A stretch of DNA of 64,000 nt from Synechococcus sp. JA-3-3Ab (GTDB lineage: Bacteria; Cyanobacteriota; Cyanobacteriia; Thermostichales; Thermostichaceae): the NCBI RefSeq assembly GCF_000013205.1, contig NC_007775.1:496001-560000 (forward strand), given 5' to 3'. Position numbers and translations under genes: made by a program. Position 1 is the first letter of the stretch; the number at the start of each line of letters is the position of its first letter. Positions 34,063 through 43,817 of the stretch are shown one piece after another. The notes below the pieces were generated by a model, which was not told the origin of the DNA, did no database searches, and worked only from the letters and a program-made list of their open reading frames with translations.

Positions 34063-36801
34063 CTAGCCCAACTTTTCCATGCGGGCTTGCAAAAGCTGCA
34101 TCTGGGCCTCCAGCTCCGCCAGTTGCTCGCGGCTGGCCTGCACCACTTCGGGGTTGGCCCGGTTGAGGAAATTGGGGTTCTCCAGGCGGGCGCGGATCCC
34201 TTGGGCTTCTTTTTCCAGCTTGGCCAGATCTTTTTGCACCTTGGCCCGCAGCGCCTCCACATCCACCAGCCCTGCCAGGGGCACCAGCACCTGCACTGTG
34301 CCCACTACGGCAGCCGCCACCTGCTTGGGATCCCTGGCCAGGGATCCCGTGATTTCTAAGGACTCCACCTTGGCCAGCTCGCGGATGTAGGCCTGGGCGG
34401 TGGTGAGGATCCGCTGCTCGTCCGGATCGGCGGTAACCAGAAAGGCGGCGATGGTCTGATGCGGCTTAAGGCCAGCCTCTGCCCGCAGGTTGCGCAGGCT
34501 GCTGATGGTCTGGATCACCAGGCCAAACTCCCGCTCCAGTTGCGGGTTAACCCAGCTGGGGTCGGGGGTGGGATAGGGCTGGACGGAGATGGAGGTGGCT
34601 TGGTTGGCCTGGGTGAGGAGCTGCCAGACTTCTTCGGTGATATGGGGCATCCAGGGGTGCAGCAGCCGGAGGATGGTCTCCAGCACGCTGGCCAACACCT
34701 GCTGTGCCGTGCGCTTGGAGGTGGGGTCTTCCCGCCGCAGCCGCGGCTTGACCAGCTCGATGTACCAGTCACAAAAGTCATCCCAAATCAGGGAGTACAA
34801 GAGCCGCGCCCCCTCGCCCAGGCCGTAGGCTTCCAGCTCTTCAATAACCTGGGTGGCCGTGGAGTGCAGCCGCGACAGGATCCAGCGATCGGCCAGCTCC
34901 AGCGCCTCCGGAGCCGGGGATCCCAGTTGGGCGGGGGTTTGCCCCTCTAGGTTCAGCAGCACAAAGCGGGAGGCGTTCCAGATCTTGTTGGCAAAGTTGC
35001 GGGCCGCCTCGACGCTGGCGCTCTCGCCAGTCTTGCGGTCGTAGGCCAGGCGGATATCCTGGCCGGCCCCCACCACTTCTTTAACCAAAGCGTAGCGCAG
35101 GGCGTCGGTGCCGTACTTGTCCAAAAGCTCGATGGGATCGATGCCGTTGCCCTTGGACTTGGACATTTTCGCCCCGTGCTCGTCCCGCACCAGGCCGTTG
35201 ATGTAGACATCTTTGAAGGGGATCTGGCCGGTAAACTGCACTCCCATCATGGCCATGCGGGCCACCCAGAAGAAGATGATGTCGAAGCCCGTAGACATCA
35301 GGGAGGTGGGGTAGTAGCGCTTGAAGTCCTCCGTCTCCTCCGGCCAGCCCAGCGTGGAAAAAGGCCACAGCGCCGAGCTAAACCAGGTGTCCAACACATC
35401 GGGATCCCGCTCCAGCCGCTCCACGTCGGGGCCGAACTTCTCCCGCGCCTTGGCCCACGCCTCTTCGGCGTTGCGGGCCACCACAAAAGCCTGCGGATCC
35501 TCAGGGAGCTGGCCGTCGATGACCGGATACCAGGCCGGGATCTGGTGCCCCCACCACAGTTGCCGCGAGATACACCAGGGGCGCAGCTTCTCCAGCCAGC
35601 CCGTGTAAACCTTGGTCCAGCGCTCCGGAATAAAGCGGGGGTTGTGGTGTTCCCGCTCCTCCTGCAAGCAGCGGGCCGCCATCCCGGAAACATCGCAAAA
35701 CCACTGAATGGAGAGCAGCGGCTCAATGGGCACACCCCCGCGGTCGCTGTAGGGCACGCTGTGGGTGTACTCCTCCACCTTCTCCAGCAGGCCGTGCTCA
35801 GCAAACCACTGCACCACCTTCTCGCGGGCCACAAAGCGATCCAGGCCGGTGAAGGGATCCCCGTTCTCGTTGAGGGTGCCGTCCTTGTTGAGAATGTTGA
35901 TCAAGGGCAACTGGTGGCGCCGGCCCATCTCAAAGTCGTTGGGGTCGTGGGCCGGGGTGACCTTGACGCAGCCAGACCCAAAGGTGGGATCCACATACTC
36001 GTCGGCGATGATGGGGATGAGGCGATCCTTGATGGGCAGCCGCACAAACTGGCCGATGAGATGGCGGTAGCGCTCGTCTTGGGGGTGGACCGCCACGGCT
36101 GTATCCCCCAGCATCGTCTCCGGGCGGGTGGTGGCCACCACCAGGTACTGGCTGGGGTCGGCGGCCAAGGGGTAGCGGAAATGCCAGAGGTGGCCCTTGA
36201 CCTCTTTGTTGTCCACCTCGATGTCGGAGACTGCTGACTGGGTGGCCGGACACCAGTTGACCAAATACTCGCCCCGATAGATCAGCCCTGCTTCGTAGAG
36301 GCGGACAAAGGCTTCCGTAACTGCCCGGCTCAGGCCCTCGTCGAGGGTAAAGCGATCCCGCGTCCAGTCCAGCGACAGGCCCAGCCGCCGCAGTTGGCTT
36401 TTGATGGTGCCCTGCGATTGCTCCTTCCAGGCCCAGGCCCGCTCTAGAAAAGCCTCGCGGCCCAGGTCAAAGCGGCTCTTGCCCTCCTGGCGCAGTTGGT
36501 TTTCCAGAATGGTGTGCACGGCAATGCTGGCATGATCCGTGCCCGGCAGCCAGAGGACGTTGTAGCCGCGCATGCGCTTGTAGCGCACCACCACATCGGG
36601 CAGGGTAAAGGCAAAGGCATGGCCCATGTGTAGGCTGCCGGTGACATTGGGCGGGGGCAGCACCATGCTGAAGGCTTCTCCCGGCGCCTTGGGATCCGCT
36701 ACGTAAAACCCCTTTTCCTCCCAAAAGCGCTGCCACTTCGGCTCGGTCTCAAAGGGGTTGTACTGGCTGGGCAGGTGGGCGAGGGAAGGTGCAGCAGTCA
36801 T
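34063..36801 (-). CDS. valS: Valyl-tRNA synthetase
   Basis: Charges tRNA-Val. The 912-residue class I synthetase has the HIGH-type motif [15 protein letters not shown] (about residue 50) and the KMSKS loop [12 protein letters not shown] (about 550). The editing domain contains the [17 protein letters not shown] block. The C-terminal coiled-coil arm, rich in Glu, Lys and Leu, spans about 845-910. The length is typical. It is transcribed alone, divergent from merR. Confidence 0.97.
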   Translation of the reverse strand: MTAAPSLAHLPSQYNPFETEPKWQRFWEEKGFYVADPKAPGEAFSMVLPPPNVTGSLHMGHAFAFTLPDVVVRYKRMRGYNVLWLPGTDHASIAVHTILENQLRQEGKSRFDLGREAFLERAWAWKEQSQGTIKSQLRRLGLSLDWTRDRFTLDEGLSRAVTEAFVRLYEAGLIYRGEYLVNWCPATQSAVSDIEVDNKEVKGHLWHFRYPLAADPSQYLVVATTRPETMLGDTAVAVHPQDERYRHLIGQFVRLPIKDRLIPIIADEYVDPTFGSGCVKVTPAHDPNDFEMGRRHQLPLINILNKDGTLNENGDPFTGLDRFVAREKVVQWFAEHGLLEKVEEYTHSVPYSDRGGVPIEPLLSIQWFCDVSGMAARCLQEEREHHNPRFIPERWTKVYTGWLEKLRPWCISRQLWWGHQIPAWYPVIDGQLPEDPQAFVVARNAEEAWAKAREKFGPDVERLERDPDVLDTWFSSALWPFSTLGWPEETEDFKRYYPTSLMSTGFDIIFFWVARMAMMGVQFTGQIPFKDVYINGLVRDEHGAKMSKSKGNGIDPIELLDKYGTDALRYALVKEVVGAGQDIRLAYDRKTGESASVEAARNFANKIWNASRFVLLNLEGQTPAQLGSPAPEALELADRWILSRLHSTATQVIEELEAYGLGEGARLLYSLIWDDFCDWYIELVKPRLRREDPTSKRTAQQVLASVLETILRLLHPWMPHITEEVWQLLTQANQATSISVQPYPTPDPSWVNPQLEREFGLVIQTISSLRNLRAEAGLKPHQTIAAFLVTADPDEQRILTTAQAYIRELAKVESLEITGSLARDPKQVAAAVVGTVQVLVPLAGLVDVEALRAKVQKDLAKLEKEAQGIRARLENPNFLNRANPEVVQASREQLAELEAQMQLLQARMEKLG

Positions 36802-36888
36802 GCAGAATCCAGGCCAGGCTTGTTAAAGGACTACCCTATAGGTTAGCAGGCTTACTTTAAGCCGGCGGGCTCTTGCTAGGGATCCCTC

Positions 36889-36920
36889 TTGACCTTGTAG
36901 TTAGCTATAGGGTTTAGGCT
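36889..36920 (+). promoter_or_regulatory. MerR-type promoter/operator
   Basis: A -35 box TTGACC (36889-36894) and a -10 box TAGGCT (36915-36920) are separated by 20 bp, the over-long spacer typical of promoters twisted open by MerR proteins. The spacer carries the dyad ACCTTGTAG-TTAG-CTATAGGGT (36892-36913). A related palindromic stretch, CTACCCTATAGGTTAG, lies upstream at about 36829-36844 and could be a second site. Confidence 0.78.
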
Positions 36921-36954
36921 GAGAGAGCTTCTGGAGAGAGGGAATCAACCGGGC

Positions 36955-37377
36955 ATGTCTGAACTGCTGCGGGTGGGTCAGGTAGCCGAGAAACTGGGCA
37001 TCACCCCCCAAACCCTCTACTTCTACGAGCGCCTGGGGCTCATTCCCAAGCCGCGCAGGACGGAGGGGGGCTATCGCCTCTACGGGGAGCCTGAGCTGGA
37101 GCGGCTGGCTTTCATCGCCCGCGCCAAGGCTTTGGGACTTACCCTAGCCGAGATCAAGGAACTGCTCTTGCTTCAGGAGAATGGGCAGGCTTTGCCCTGT
37201 TGGCAGGTGTACGTAAAGCTAACCGAAAAGCTCAGACAAATCGATAAGTCAATTGCCCATCTGCAGGAACTCAGAGGGGAGTTGTCAACACTCATTGAAA
37301 AGTGTCAACAAAAATTTTCTGAGCAAGAGAAAAGCTCTTCTTGCGCCATCTTTCAACAACAGCTTGATAACTCATGA
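36955..37377 (+). CDS. MerR-family metal-responsive regulator
   Basis: A 140-residue activator with a winged-helix DNA-binding N-terminus (RVGQVAEKLGITPQTLYFYER, then GYRLYGEPELERLAFI) and a long dimerisation helix. Metal-type cysteines occur at PCWQ, EKCQQ and SSSCA. The first two are 35 residues apart, as in mercury MerR, but the third is 13 residues further, with a longer loop. It probably senses a thiophilic metal (Hg, Cd, Pb, Zn or Cu). It overlaps the next gene by four bases and sits behind a matching operator, so it is autoregulated. Confidence 0.88.
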   Translation: MSELLRVGQVAEKLGITPQTLYFYERLGLIPKPRRTEGGYRLYGEPELERLAFIARAKALGLTLAEIKELLLLQENGQALPCWQVYVKLTEKLRQIDKSIAHLQELRGELSTLIEKCQQKFSEQEKSSSCAIFQQQLDNS

Positions 37378-37835
37378 CAAGAGAACCCCTTGTACCATTT
37401 TCTGCTAGTGCTTGGCAGCCCTTGTGCCCAAGAAGTGGGGAGCAGGGGATCTCAATTCAACTGATTACCCTGAAGAGCCTGCTATCTCCTCCAGCTTTGG
37501 CACAATTGGATGCCGACAGCAGCTATGCGTTTTGTCGGGATCCCATTTGTCCTGTTGTTTATTTTTCTGAGCAAGGTCAGAGCTTTGGGGTTGACGACCT
37601 CAAGGTTCCAGTCTTTCAAAAAGAAAGTGGCGAGGACGTGCCCGTCTGCTACTGTTTTGGCTGGACGCGCCAGCGCATCCGGCAAGAGCTGAAGGGATCC
37701 AAAACGCCCCAGGCCATTCTGGAGGAAATTGCCGCCCACATCAAAGCCAAGCGCTGCGGCTGCCAGGTCAACAACCCGCAGGGGTTTTGCTGTCTGGAAA
37801 ATGTTAGGCAGTTTATCTCTGAAGTGCAACAATGA
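37374..37835 (+). CDS. CopZ-N-terminal-domain-like iron-sulfur metallochaperone
   Basis: A 153-residue protein resembling the N-terminal domain of Archaeoglobus CopZ, which binds a [2Fe-2S] cluster and a zinc ion. The Cys blocks are CPRSG near the start, YAFCRDPICPVVYFSEQG, PVCYCFGWTRQRI and RCGCQVNNPQGFCC. The C-terminal HMA copper-binding domain of CopZ is absent. Translational coupling to a MerR regulator (ATGA overlap) indicates metal-induced expression. A role in metal reduction, delivery or sequestration is inferred. Confidence 0.8.
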   Translation: MTREPLVPFSASAWQPLCPRSGEQGISIQLITLKSLLSPPALAQLDADSSYAFCRDPICPVVYFSEQGQSFGVDDLKVPVFQKESGEDVPVCYCFGWTRQRIRQELKGSKTPQAILEEIAAHIKAKRCGCQVNNPQGFCCLENVRQFISEVQQ

Positions 37836-37974
37836 AAAGCTCAGGAACAAAATAACTCGGACCTCTGCCCGCAACTCTAGCTATCTCAAACCCAGTTGAG
37901 AGTTTTGCCGCCGACCCACAGCTCCGCGCTGCTATCGCAATACCCTCAGCCCTGAGAGATGCGGCTAAAGTATG

Positions 37975-38802
37975 TCAACGATTGAAATAGGCGCTAAGCC
38001 ACTCCAGGCATTGCATAAAGTAAAACACCAGGGGCCCGGTAAAGACGTAGCTATCTCCCCGATCCAAAATGCCGCCGTGGCCGGGGATGAGATCCCCGGA
38101 ATCCTTGACGCCGGCATCTCGCTTCATCAGCGATTCGGTCAGATCCCCCAGCAGGCTGGTCAGCCCAATTAAAAACCCCAACACCCCGCCGCTCAGCCAG
38201 CTCCACGGCCACTTGAGGTAGTAGGCTCCCGCCACAGCCAGGGCCATGCTGGCGGCAATCCCCGCTACGGCCCCTTCCACCGTCTTCTTGGGGCTGAGGA
38301 TGGAGAGCTTGGTGCGCCCAAAGGTCCGCCCACAGAGATAGGCGGCCACATCCGCTGCTATGACACAGCCGATGGCCAGCAGCGTAATCCACAGTCCTTC
38401 CCCAAGCTCTTGGGAAAAAGACAGGGCCCTGACCCGGATCCAAAAGCTGGGCAACAGCGCACAGTAAAACAACCCCAAAATCGAAGTGGCAATGTCGGCA
38501 ATGGTGGCCACCTTGGGCTTAAAGAGCAAATAAAAACAGATGATGGATCCCGCCACAATAAAAGCAGGGCTGGTCCATTCCGGCTTTGCCTGCTGCAAAA
38601 ACACCAGCACCTGGCTAGACAACATGGTGGTGCGCATGGCCGGCGCATTGCCCTTGGCCTGCACCAGGCGGAAGAACTCCAGTTGGGCCAGGAAAATGAT
38701 CAGCCCCATGGCTGCTGTGAAGTACCAGCCCCCTAGCAGGGTAACCGTCAGGGCAAACAGGACCGCCGCAAAACCGCTAACCCAACGGGCTCCCATAGGC
38801 AC
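37975..38802 (-). CDS. cdsA: Phosphatidate cytidylyltransferase
   Basis: Makes CDP-diacylglycerol for phosphatidylglycerol and other lipids. The 275-residue polytopic membrane protein has the C-terminal family signature MKRDAGVKDSGDLIPGHGG followed by ILDRGDS. About seven hydrophobic segments are visible. The start is GTG at 38802 or ATG at 38796; the difference is two residues. Confidence 0.95.
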   Translation of the reverse strand: MPMGARWVSGFAAVLFALTVTLLGGWYFTAAMGLIIFLAQLEFFRLVQAKGNAPAMRTTMLSSQVLVFLQQAKPEWTSPAFIVAGSIICFYLLFKPKVATIADIATSILGLFYCALLPSFWIRVRALSFSQELGEGLWITLLAIGCVIAADVAAYLCGRTFGRTKLSILSPKKTVEGAVAGIAASMALAVAGAYYLKWPWSWLSGGVLGFLIGLTSLLGDLTESLMKRDAGVKDSGDLIPGHGGILDRGDSYVFTGPLVFYFMQCLEWLSAYFNR

Positions 38803-39115
38803 ACCCCGTCACGTTGGTTGGCCAAAGACCTCCTGCCCGCGGCTCCAGGTCAAAGTCCACGCCGAAGGCAGAAGCAGCCCTCAGCCTTGCGCTCTTGGTG
38901 TTTAGGATTTGCGTCTGCGCGATGAAGTCCTGCTGCGGCTGCTGCAACGAAAATGCCTCTTGCCCTAGCCTTCCAGTTTACTCTTCTTGATCCCAGAGGA
39001 ACCCCTCTCTGGAACTGGGATCCCTACCTATCCCTGGGTTGGGGGCTTCAGATGTCGCGGAGCATGGAATAATTGAAAAGCTGCAAAAATTGGTTACCCT
39101 CGACCCGATTCCAGC
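38803..39115. other. Intergenic region between cdsA and pdhA
   Basis: Divergent promoter region of about 310 bp. No gene, hairpin terminator or repeat stands out other than copies of the GGATCC-type octamer. Confidence 0.4.
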
Positions 39116-40117
39116 ATGGTTCAGGAACTGACGTCCCCCGTGGCTAGCGCTCGCATCTCTGCCGAAGAAGCCCGCATGCTCTACGAAGACATGGTGCTGG
39201 GCCGCCTGTTTGAGGACAAGTGCGCCGAAATGTACTACAAGGGCAAGATGTTCGGCTTTGTGCACCTGTACAACGGGCAGGAAGCCGTCTCCACGGGGGT
39301 GATCAAGGCGCTCAAGCCCACCGACTACGTCTGCAGCACCTACCGGGATCACGTGCATGCCCTTAGCACCGGGATTCCCCCACGAGCAGTGATGGCGGAG
39401 CTCTTTGGCAAGGCTACCGGCTGCAGCAAGGGCCGCGGCGGCTCGATGCACCTGTTTTCGGCAGAGCACAACTTTTTGGGGGGCTATGCCTTTGTGGCCG
39501 AAGGGATCCCGGTGGCGACGGGAGCAGCGTTTTCGGCCAAGTACCGCGGCACCGACCAGGTGACCGTCTGCTTTTTTGGGGATGGAGCCTGCAACAACGG
39601 CCAGTTCTATGAATGCCTCAACATGGCCGCCCTCTGGAAGTTGCCCATCGTCTACGTAGTGGAAAACAACTTCTGGGCCATTGGCATGGCCCACAAACGG
39701 GCCACCTCGGTAACCGACATCTACCTCAAGGGCCCCGCCTTTGGCATGCCCGGCTACCAAGTAGACGGTATGGACGTGCTGGCGGTGCGGGAGGCAGCCC
39801 AGCAGGCCATTGCCCGTGCCCGCGCCGGGGAAGGCCCCACCTTGCTAGAGTGCATCACCTATCGTTTCCGGGGCCATTCTCTGGCCGACCCTGACGAGCT
39901 GCGCAGTCCTGAGGAAAAAGAGTTCTGGCGGCAGCGGGATCCCATCAAACGACTGGAGCGCTACGCCTTGGAACACAACTTGATGACTGAAGCGGACTTC
40001 CAGGCCATTCAGGAAAAGGTGAGCGCCGTGATTGAGGATGCCGTCCTTTTCGCGCTGGAAAGCCCTGAGCCTACCCTGGACGAGTTGCACCGCTTCGTTT
40101 TCGCTGAAGACGAGTAG
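39116..40117 (+). CDS. pdhA: Pyruvate dehydrogenase E1 component, alpha subunit
   Basis: The thiamine-diphosphate subunit that decarboxylates pyruvate and feeds acetyl-CoA to lipid synthesis. The 333-residue protein has the ThDP motif [19 protein letters not shown] through VVENN (about residues 145-185), the YRDHVHAL and [15 protein letters not shown] blocks, and the loop [14 protein letters not shown]. The length matches cyanobacterial and plastid PdhA. The beta subunit is not adjacent, as is usual in cyanobacteria. Confidence 0.96.
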   Translation: MVQELTSPVASARISAEEARMLYEDMVLGRLFEDKCAEMYYKGKMFGFVHLYNGQEAVSTGVIKALKPTDYVCSTYRDHVHALSTGIPPRAVMAELFGKATGCSKGRGGSMHLFSAEHNFLGGYAFVAEGIPVATGAAFSAKYRGTDQVTVCFFGDGACNNGQFYECLNMAALWKLPIVYVVENNFWAIGMAHKRATSVTDIYLKGPAFGMPGYQVDGMDVLAVREAAQQAIARARAGEGPTLLECITYRFRGHSLADPDELRSPEEKEFWRQRDPIKRLERYALEHNLMTEADFQAIQEKVSAVIEDAVLFALESPEPTLDELHRFVFAEDE

Positions 40118-40337
40118 ATCCTGCTTGGTTCCCAGTGTCGAGGGAGTGCGGGGGCCCAACTCCGCGCAACTTTCCACCCGGGCTGCCATCGCCGCTCCCT
40201 TGGCAATCCTCCCGGCTTAGCCTCAGAGAAACCTTCTCCAGATCTGCGCAAGAGCGCAGATCTGTAAAAATCGCTTTCCATTTGTTTACATAGCTTCATA
40301 TCATTGGGGTATCGAGCATGAGTATTTATTCCCGGTC

Positions 40338-41918
40338 ATGAGCAATTCTCTTGAGTTTCCCTGGCTGTCGGCCCTGGTGCTCTTGCCGCTGCTGGCAGCC
40401 TTTGGGATCCCCCTGCTCCCCCAGAGCCGCTGGGCGCGTTGGTATGCCCTTGCCGTGGGGGCTTTGGATTTGGGCCTGATGGCCTACATCTTTGGGTGGC
40501 ACTACGACCTGCGGGATTTTTCGCTGCAACTGGCCGAGCGCTACGCCTGGGTTCCCCAGATTGGGTTCCACTGGTCGCTGGCGGTGGATGGCCTCTCCTT
40601 CCCGCTGGTGCTGCTGTCGGGCTTGATTACGACTTTGGCGATCGTGGCGGCTTGGAATCTCACCCACAAGCCGCGTTTGTTTTTCTTCCTGCTGCTGCTG
40701 ATGTACGGCGCCCAGGTGGGCGTGTTCTTGGCGCAGGATCTGCTCCTCTTTTTCTTGATGTGGGAGATCGAGCTGGTGCCCGTTTATCTCCTGATTGCCA
40801 TCTGGGGTGGGCCACAGCGCCAGTACGCCGCCACCAAGTTTATCCTCTACACCGCTGCCGCCTCTATTTTCATTCTGGTGGGATCCCTGGCGATGGCCTT
40901 TGGCAGCGAGGGCTTTAGCTTGGAGATGGCAGAGCTGGGGGCCAAGTCCTATCCGCTGGCTCTCCAGATCTTGGCGTATGCAGCTTTCCTAATTGCCTTT
41001 GGGGTGAAGCTGCCGGTCTTTCCGCTGCACACCTGGCTGCCGGATGCTCATAGCGAAGCCTCGGCGCCCATTTCCATGATCCTGGCCGGGGTGCTGCTCA
41101 AGATGGGGGGCTACGGCCTGATCCGCCTAAACGTGGGCATCTTGTCGGAGGCGCATGTGTACTTCGCGCCAGTGCTGGCGGTGCTGGGGGCAGTGAACAT
41201 CGTCTACGGAGCCCTGGCCGCCCTGGGGCAAAACTACCTCAAGCGGCGCTTGGCCTATTCCTCCATTGCCCATATGGGCTTTGTCTTGATCGGCATTGCC
41301 GCTTTTACGGAGCTAGGTCTCAACGGCGCCCTCTTGCAGATGATCTCCCACGGTCTGATCGCTGCGGTTTTGTTCTTCCTGACGGGGATCACCTACGAGC
41401 GCACCCACACCCTTGCCCTCGACAAGTTGGGCGGGTTGGCTAAGCAAATGCCGAAGGCCTTTGCCCTGTTTACAGCAGGATCCCTGGCCTCGTTGGCGCT
41501 ACCCGGAATGAGCGGATTTGTGGGCGAGCTGACGGTGTTCTTGGGCTTGATCACCAGCGATGCCTATGCGCCGACCTTCAAGGCAGGAATTGCTCTGCTG
41601 GCGGCAGTGGGCATTATTCTGACGCCCATTTACTTGCTCTCTATGCTGCGGCAGGTGTTCTATGGGGCTCAGGATCCCGGCTTGGTGTTGGAAGACTACC
41701 TGGGGGATCTGCGCCCGCGAGAAATGGCGGTGGCTCTCTGTCTGCTGTTGCCGATTCTCGGCATTGGCCTCTACCCGCGGCTGGCTACCCAAACCTACGA
41801 CGTTACAACGGTGGCGGTAGCTGCTCAGTTGCGCAGTGCCCTGCCGACGGAAATTGTGCAACGGCCCCTCCTGCCGGTGCAACCGGCTCAGGTGGCGGCT
41901 TTGCCCCCGACAGATTAG
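40338..41918 (+). CDS. ndhD: NAD(P)H-quinone oxidoreductase chain 4 (NdhD)
   Basis: A proton-pumping membrane subunit of NDH-1, used in cyclic electron flow and respiration. The 526-residue protein has about 14 hydrophobic helices. Conserved charged sites lie in [20 protein letters not shown] (Glu of the channel), [20 protein letters not shown] and [12 protein letters not shown]. Cyanobacteria have several NdhD paralogues; whether this is the respiratory type (with NdhF1) or a CO2-uptake type cannot be settled from this window, and no ndhF is adjacent. A strong terminator follows. Confidence 0.94.
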   Translation: MSNSLEFPWLSALVLLPLLAAFGIPLLPQSRWARWYALAVGALDLGLMAYIFGWHYDLRDFSLQLAERYAWVPQIGFHWSLAVDGLSFPLVLLSGLITTLAIVAAWNLTHKPRLFFFLLLLMYGAQVGVFLAQDLLLFFLMWEIELVPVYLLIAIWGGPQRQYAATKFILYTAAASIFILVGSLAMAFGSEGFSLEMAELGAKSYPLALQILAYAAFLIAFGVKLPVFPLHTWLPDAHSEASAPISMILAGVLLKMGGYGLIRLNVGILSEAHVYFAPVLAVLGAVNIVYGALAALGQNYLKRRLAYSSIAHMGFVLIGIAAFTELGLNGALLQMISHGLIAAVLFFLTGITYERTHTLALDKLGGLAKQMPKAFALFTAGSLASLALPGMSGFVGELTVFLGLITSDAYAPTFKAGIALLAAVGIILTPIYLLSMLRQVFYGAQDPGLVLEDYLGDLRPREMAVALCLLLPILGIGLYPRLATQTYDVTTVAVAAQLRSALPTEIVQRPLLPVQPAQVAALPPTD

Positions 41919-41964
41919 GGAGCATCGGGATCCCCGCTTCTCTCTATTGGTCTCGCCTTGAACG

Positions 41965-42023
41965 GAAGAGCTGTTGCTTGAGAAGTTGCTTACCTCAAGT
42001 TTCAGCTCTTCTTTTGTTTTTTT
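41965..42023 (+). terminator. Rho-independent terminator of ndhD
   Basis: Stem GAAGAGCTG (41965-41973) pairs with CAGCTCTTC (42003-42011), with an inner stem CTTGAG/CTCAAG, followed by TTTTGTTTTTTT. It lies about 50 bp past the ndhD stop. Confidence 0.88.
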
Positions 42024-42609
42024 AGCTTGCTTTAACTTTCGAGTTGGACTCGTGAGTGAGGATGTTTTGGGCTGGAATTCCCTTCTAACCGACTCTCCTT
42101 GGGCTGTCAATCCTAGCGAGGATCAGAATGAATGGAGTTGTGCTCGCTCAGATTGAGCTGCACCACCAGCCACCAAAGGGTAACGTCGGAGTAAGTTGCC
42201 CGCCGCTTCAGCCGGGAAATGGAATGAACCGGATTTTGGCTGTCGATCATCCACTCCGAAGCGATGATTTGGCTCCGTTGCTGAGCATTCATTGCCTCTC
42301 CCCCTTCGCAACTGCTCAAGACTTGGAATAGCTAATATCTAATATTTAGGATGGCGAATTTGTAGGGGAGCGTGTGAAAAAATATATTACGCAGGGATCC
42401 CTAAGGACAGCTAACTTTCTTAGCAATTGGGATCTCGACGGCTGCTCAGTTGAGGACCTACTGGCCGAGGAGCCCAAAAAACTTTGCAAAAGATGAAAGA
42501 TTGAGCAGGGAGATTTGTCTTTGTCTTTACAAGTCTTAAGACCCAGAAAAATTCAATTCTCTCCTTCTCTGCCAGCCTGGAAACATGGGTCTTCAGCAGG
42601 GATCCCTCC
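42024..42609. other. Gene-poor stretch between ndhD and the V4R cluster
   Basis: About 590 bp lying between the ndhD terminator and the V4R gene. A possible 59-codon minus-strand gene occupies 42113-42292. The part from about 42320 to 42400 is A+T-rich (TAATATCTAATATTTAGG), unlike its surroundings, and could hold a promoter. I see nothing else. Confidence 0.45.
42113..42292 (-). CDS. Possible small protein, 59 residues
   Basis: The ATG at 42292 (MNAQQRSQIIASEWMIDS) has a strong GGGGGAG ribosome site eight bases upstream, and an A+T-rich stretch with TATTAG-like boxes lies behind it on the same strand. The product (ISRLKRRATYSDVTLWWLVV in the middle) is basic to neutral with one hydrophobic patch. 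I do not recognise it. The good ribosome site and its isolation are the only support. Confidence 0.4.
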   Translation of the reverse strand: MNAQQRSQIIASEWMIDSQNPVHSISRLKRRATYSDVTLWWLVVQLNLSEHNSIHSDPR

Positions 42610-43299
42610 CTAGGAACCGGCGGCCAGCCGATCCCAAATCTCCTCGTGGGAGAGGCCTTTGCGCACCCATTCTTCACAATTGTGCAGGCGCTGGGCGGTG
42701 CCGATGAGGAAGCGGTTGAGGTCGGCCCCCAGGGACTCGCAGGTGGTCTGCACACAGACTAGATCCCGTTCCGAGAGCAAGGAGAAGAGGCCGGCCAGCA
42801 TGCCCGCCTCCAGATGGCCAGCCGGCTCCCGCCGCGCAGACAGTTCCTCCGGCCTAAGGCTGGCACGAGCAGCCAGGGCAAAGCCGGAGTTGCGGATCTT
42901 GGCTTGAACCAGGCCGCGGTCGGCGGCGGAAAAATCCAGCTCCAGGCGGCCCCAGCCGTGGGTGGCCCAGAGATCGCTGAGGGCATCGAGGAAGATCCCC
43001 ATCGGCAATTCCTGCAACGGCTGTTGGTAGTAGCGGGAGAGTTCGTCTTCAATGCGGCGGAAAAACGCCTCTCCCCACTCGCGACCACAGTTGTAGAGGA
43101 TGACGCGGGTGGCTTGGCCGGTTTCGTAGCGCAAGCCGGCGTAGATGGCTTCCAAGAGGGGCATGGGAAAGGCCGCCAGGCGGTATCCTCCCCGGCTGTA
43201 GAGCAGGCCGCTGTGGATGTCGGGGCGGATGTAGTAGGCAGGGCTGAAGCAGTGGCCGGGCAGGATCTGGTCTTGCAGGAGCTCTTGCAGGGTGGTCAT
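42610..43299 (-). CDS. V4R-domain protein (last gene of PAP-like cluster)
   Basis: A 229-residue protein. It contains a V4R (4-vinyl reductase) domain related to BchJ and to small-ligand sensors: RVILYNCGREWGEAFFRRIE in the middle, and HLEAGMLAGLFSLLSERDLV with VCVQTTCESLGADLNRFLIG at the end. It pairs with the second V4R gene at 44751-45434. In Synechocystis the slr0144-slr0152 (PAP) operon, linked to photosystem II assembly, also has two V4R proteins; this one is probably the Slr0144-type. Tetrapyrrole binding is a reasonable inference but is not shown by sequence. Confidence 0.82.
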   Translation of the reverse strand: MTTLQELLQDQILPGHCFSPAYYIRPDIHSGLLYSRGGYRLAAFPMPLLEAIYAGLRYETGQATRVILYNCGREWGEAFFRRIEDELSRYYQQPLQELPMGIFLDALSDLWATHGWGRLELDFSAADRGLVQAKIRNSGFALAARASLRPEELSARREPAGHLEAGMLAGLFSLLSERDLVCVQTTCESLGADLNRFLIGTAQRLHNCEEWVRKGLSHEEIWDRLAAGS

Positions 43300-43315
43300 G
43301 GCTGTCCTCTGGACT

Positions 43316-43795
43316 CTAGTTGACCAGCATCGACTTGGCCAAGAGCACGTAGGGGCGGATGGACTCGCTCTCTTCGGGGCCGAAAACAGCGCTGAGGGAG
43401 TCGAGCATCAACTTGTAGGCGGGCTGGCACTGGTCGCGCATCTTGAAAGATTTCAGGATCGTCTCCAGCCAGTAGAGCAACTTATCCCGCAGGTAATCCT
43501 CGTCATTGAGCAGCATAGCCAGGCAGCAGTAGCGCCACACCATGATCAGGTCGCGGCGGCAGCGCTCCCAGGCCAGGTGCCCATGTTGGCGGGGCAAATT
43601 CGGCATCATCTGTTGGAACTTTTCCATCACCCAATCCACCAGCTCCTGCTCCTTGGCCTGCAGGACTTGATACAGGCGGACTCGTTTGGGGATCCCTTCC
43701 ACGTAGGCGTGTAGGGTTTTCAACTCATCTGGGCACAGATAGCGACCCTCGCTTTGCTGCATCAGCTCGGCCACGCTTGAATTCATCAGCATCAT
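43316..43795 (-). CDS. Phycobiliprotein-like globin with a CxRD bilin motif
   Basis: A 159-residue protein with the phycobilisome globin pattern: GRYLCPDELKTLHAYVEGIP and RLYQVLQAKEQELVDWVMEK in the front helices, then WERCRRDLIMVWRYCCLAML and LKSF. CRRD aligns with the CxRD sequence whose Cys holds phycocyanobilin in allophycocyanin. It is about as long as APC subunits but far diverged, and it sits in a photosystem-assembly-type cluster, not a phycobilisome operon. It may bind a bilin or another tetrapyrrole. Confidence 0.78.
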   Translation of the reverse strand: MMLMNSSVAELMQQSEGRYLCPDELKTLHAYVEGIPKRVRLYQVLQAKEQELVDWVMEKFQQMMPNLPRQHGHLAWERCRRDLIMVWRYCCLAMLLNDEDYLRDKLLYWLETILKSFKMRDQCQPAYKLMLDSLSAVFGPEESESIRPYVLLAKSMLVN

Positions 43796-43817
43796 CGGGA
43801 GCCTCCGTTGGCTGGTC

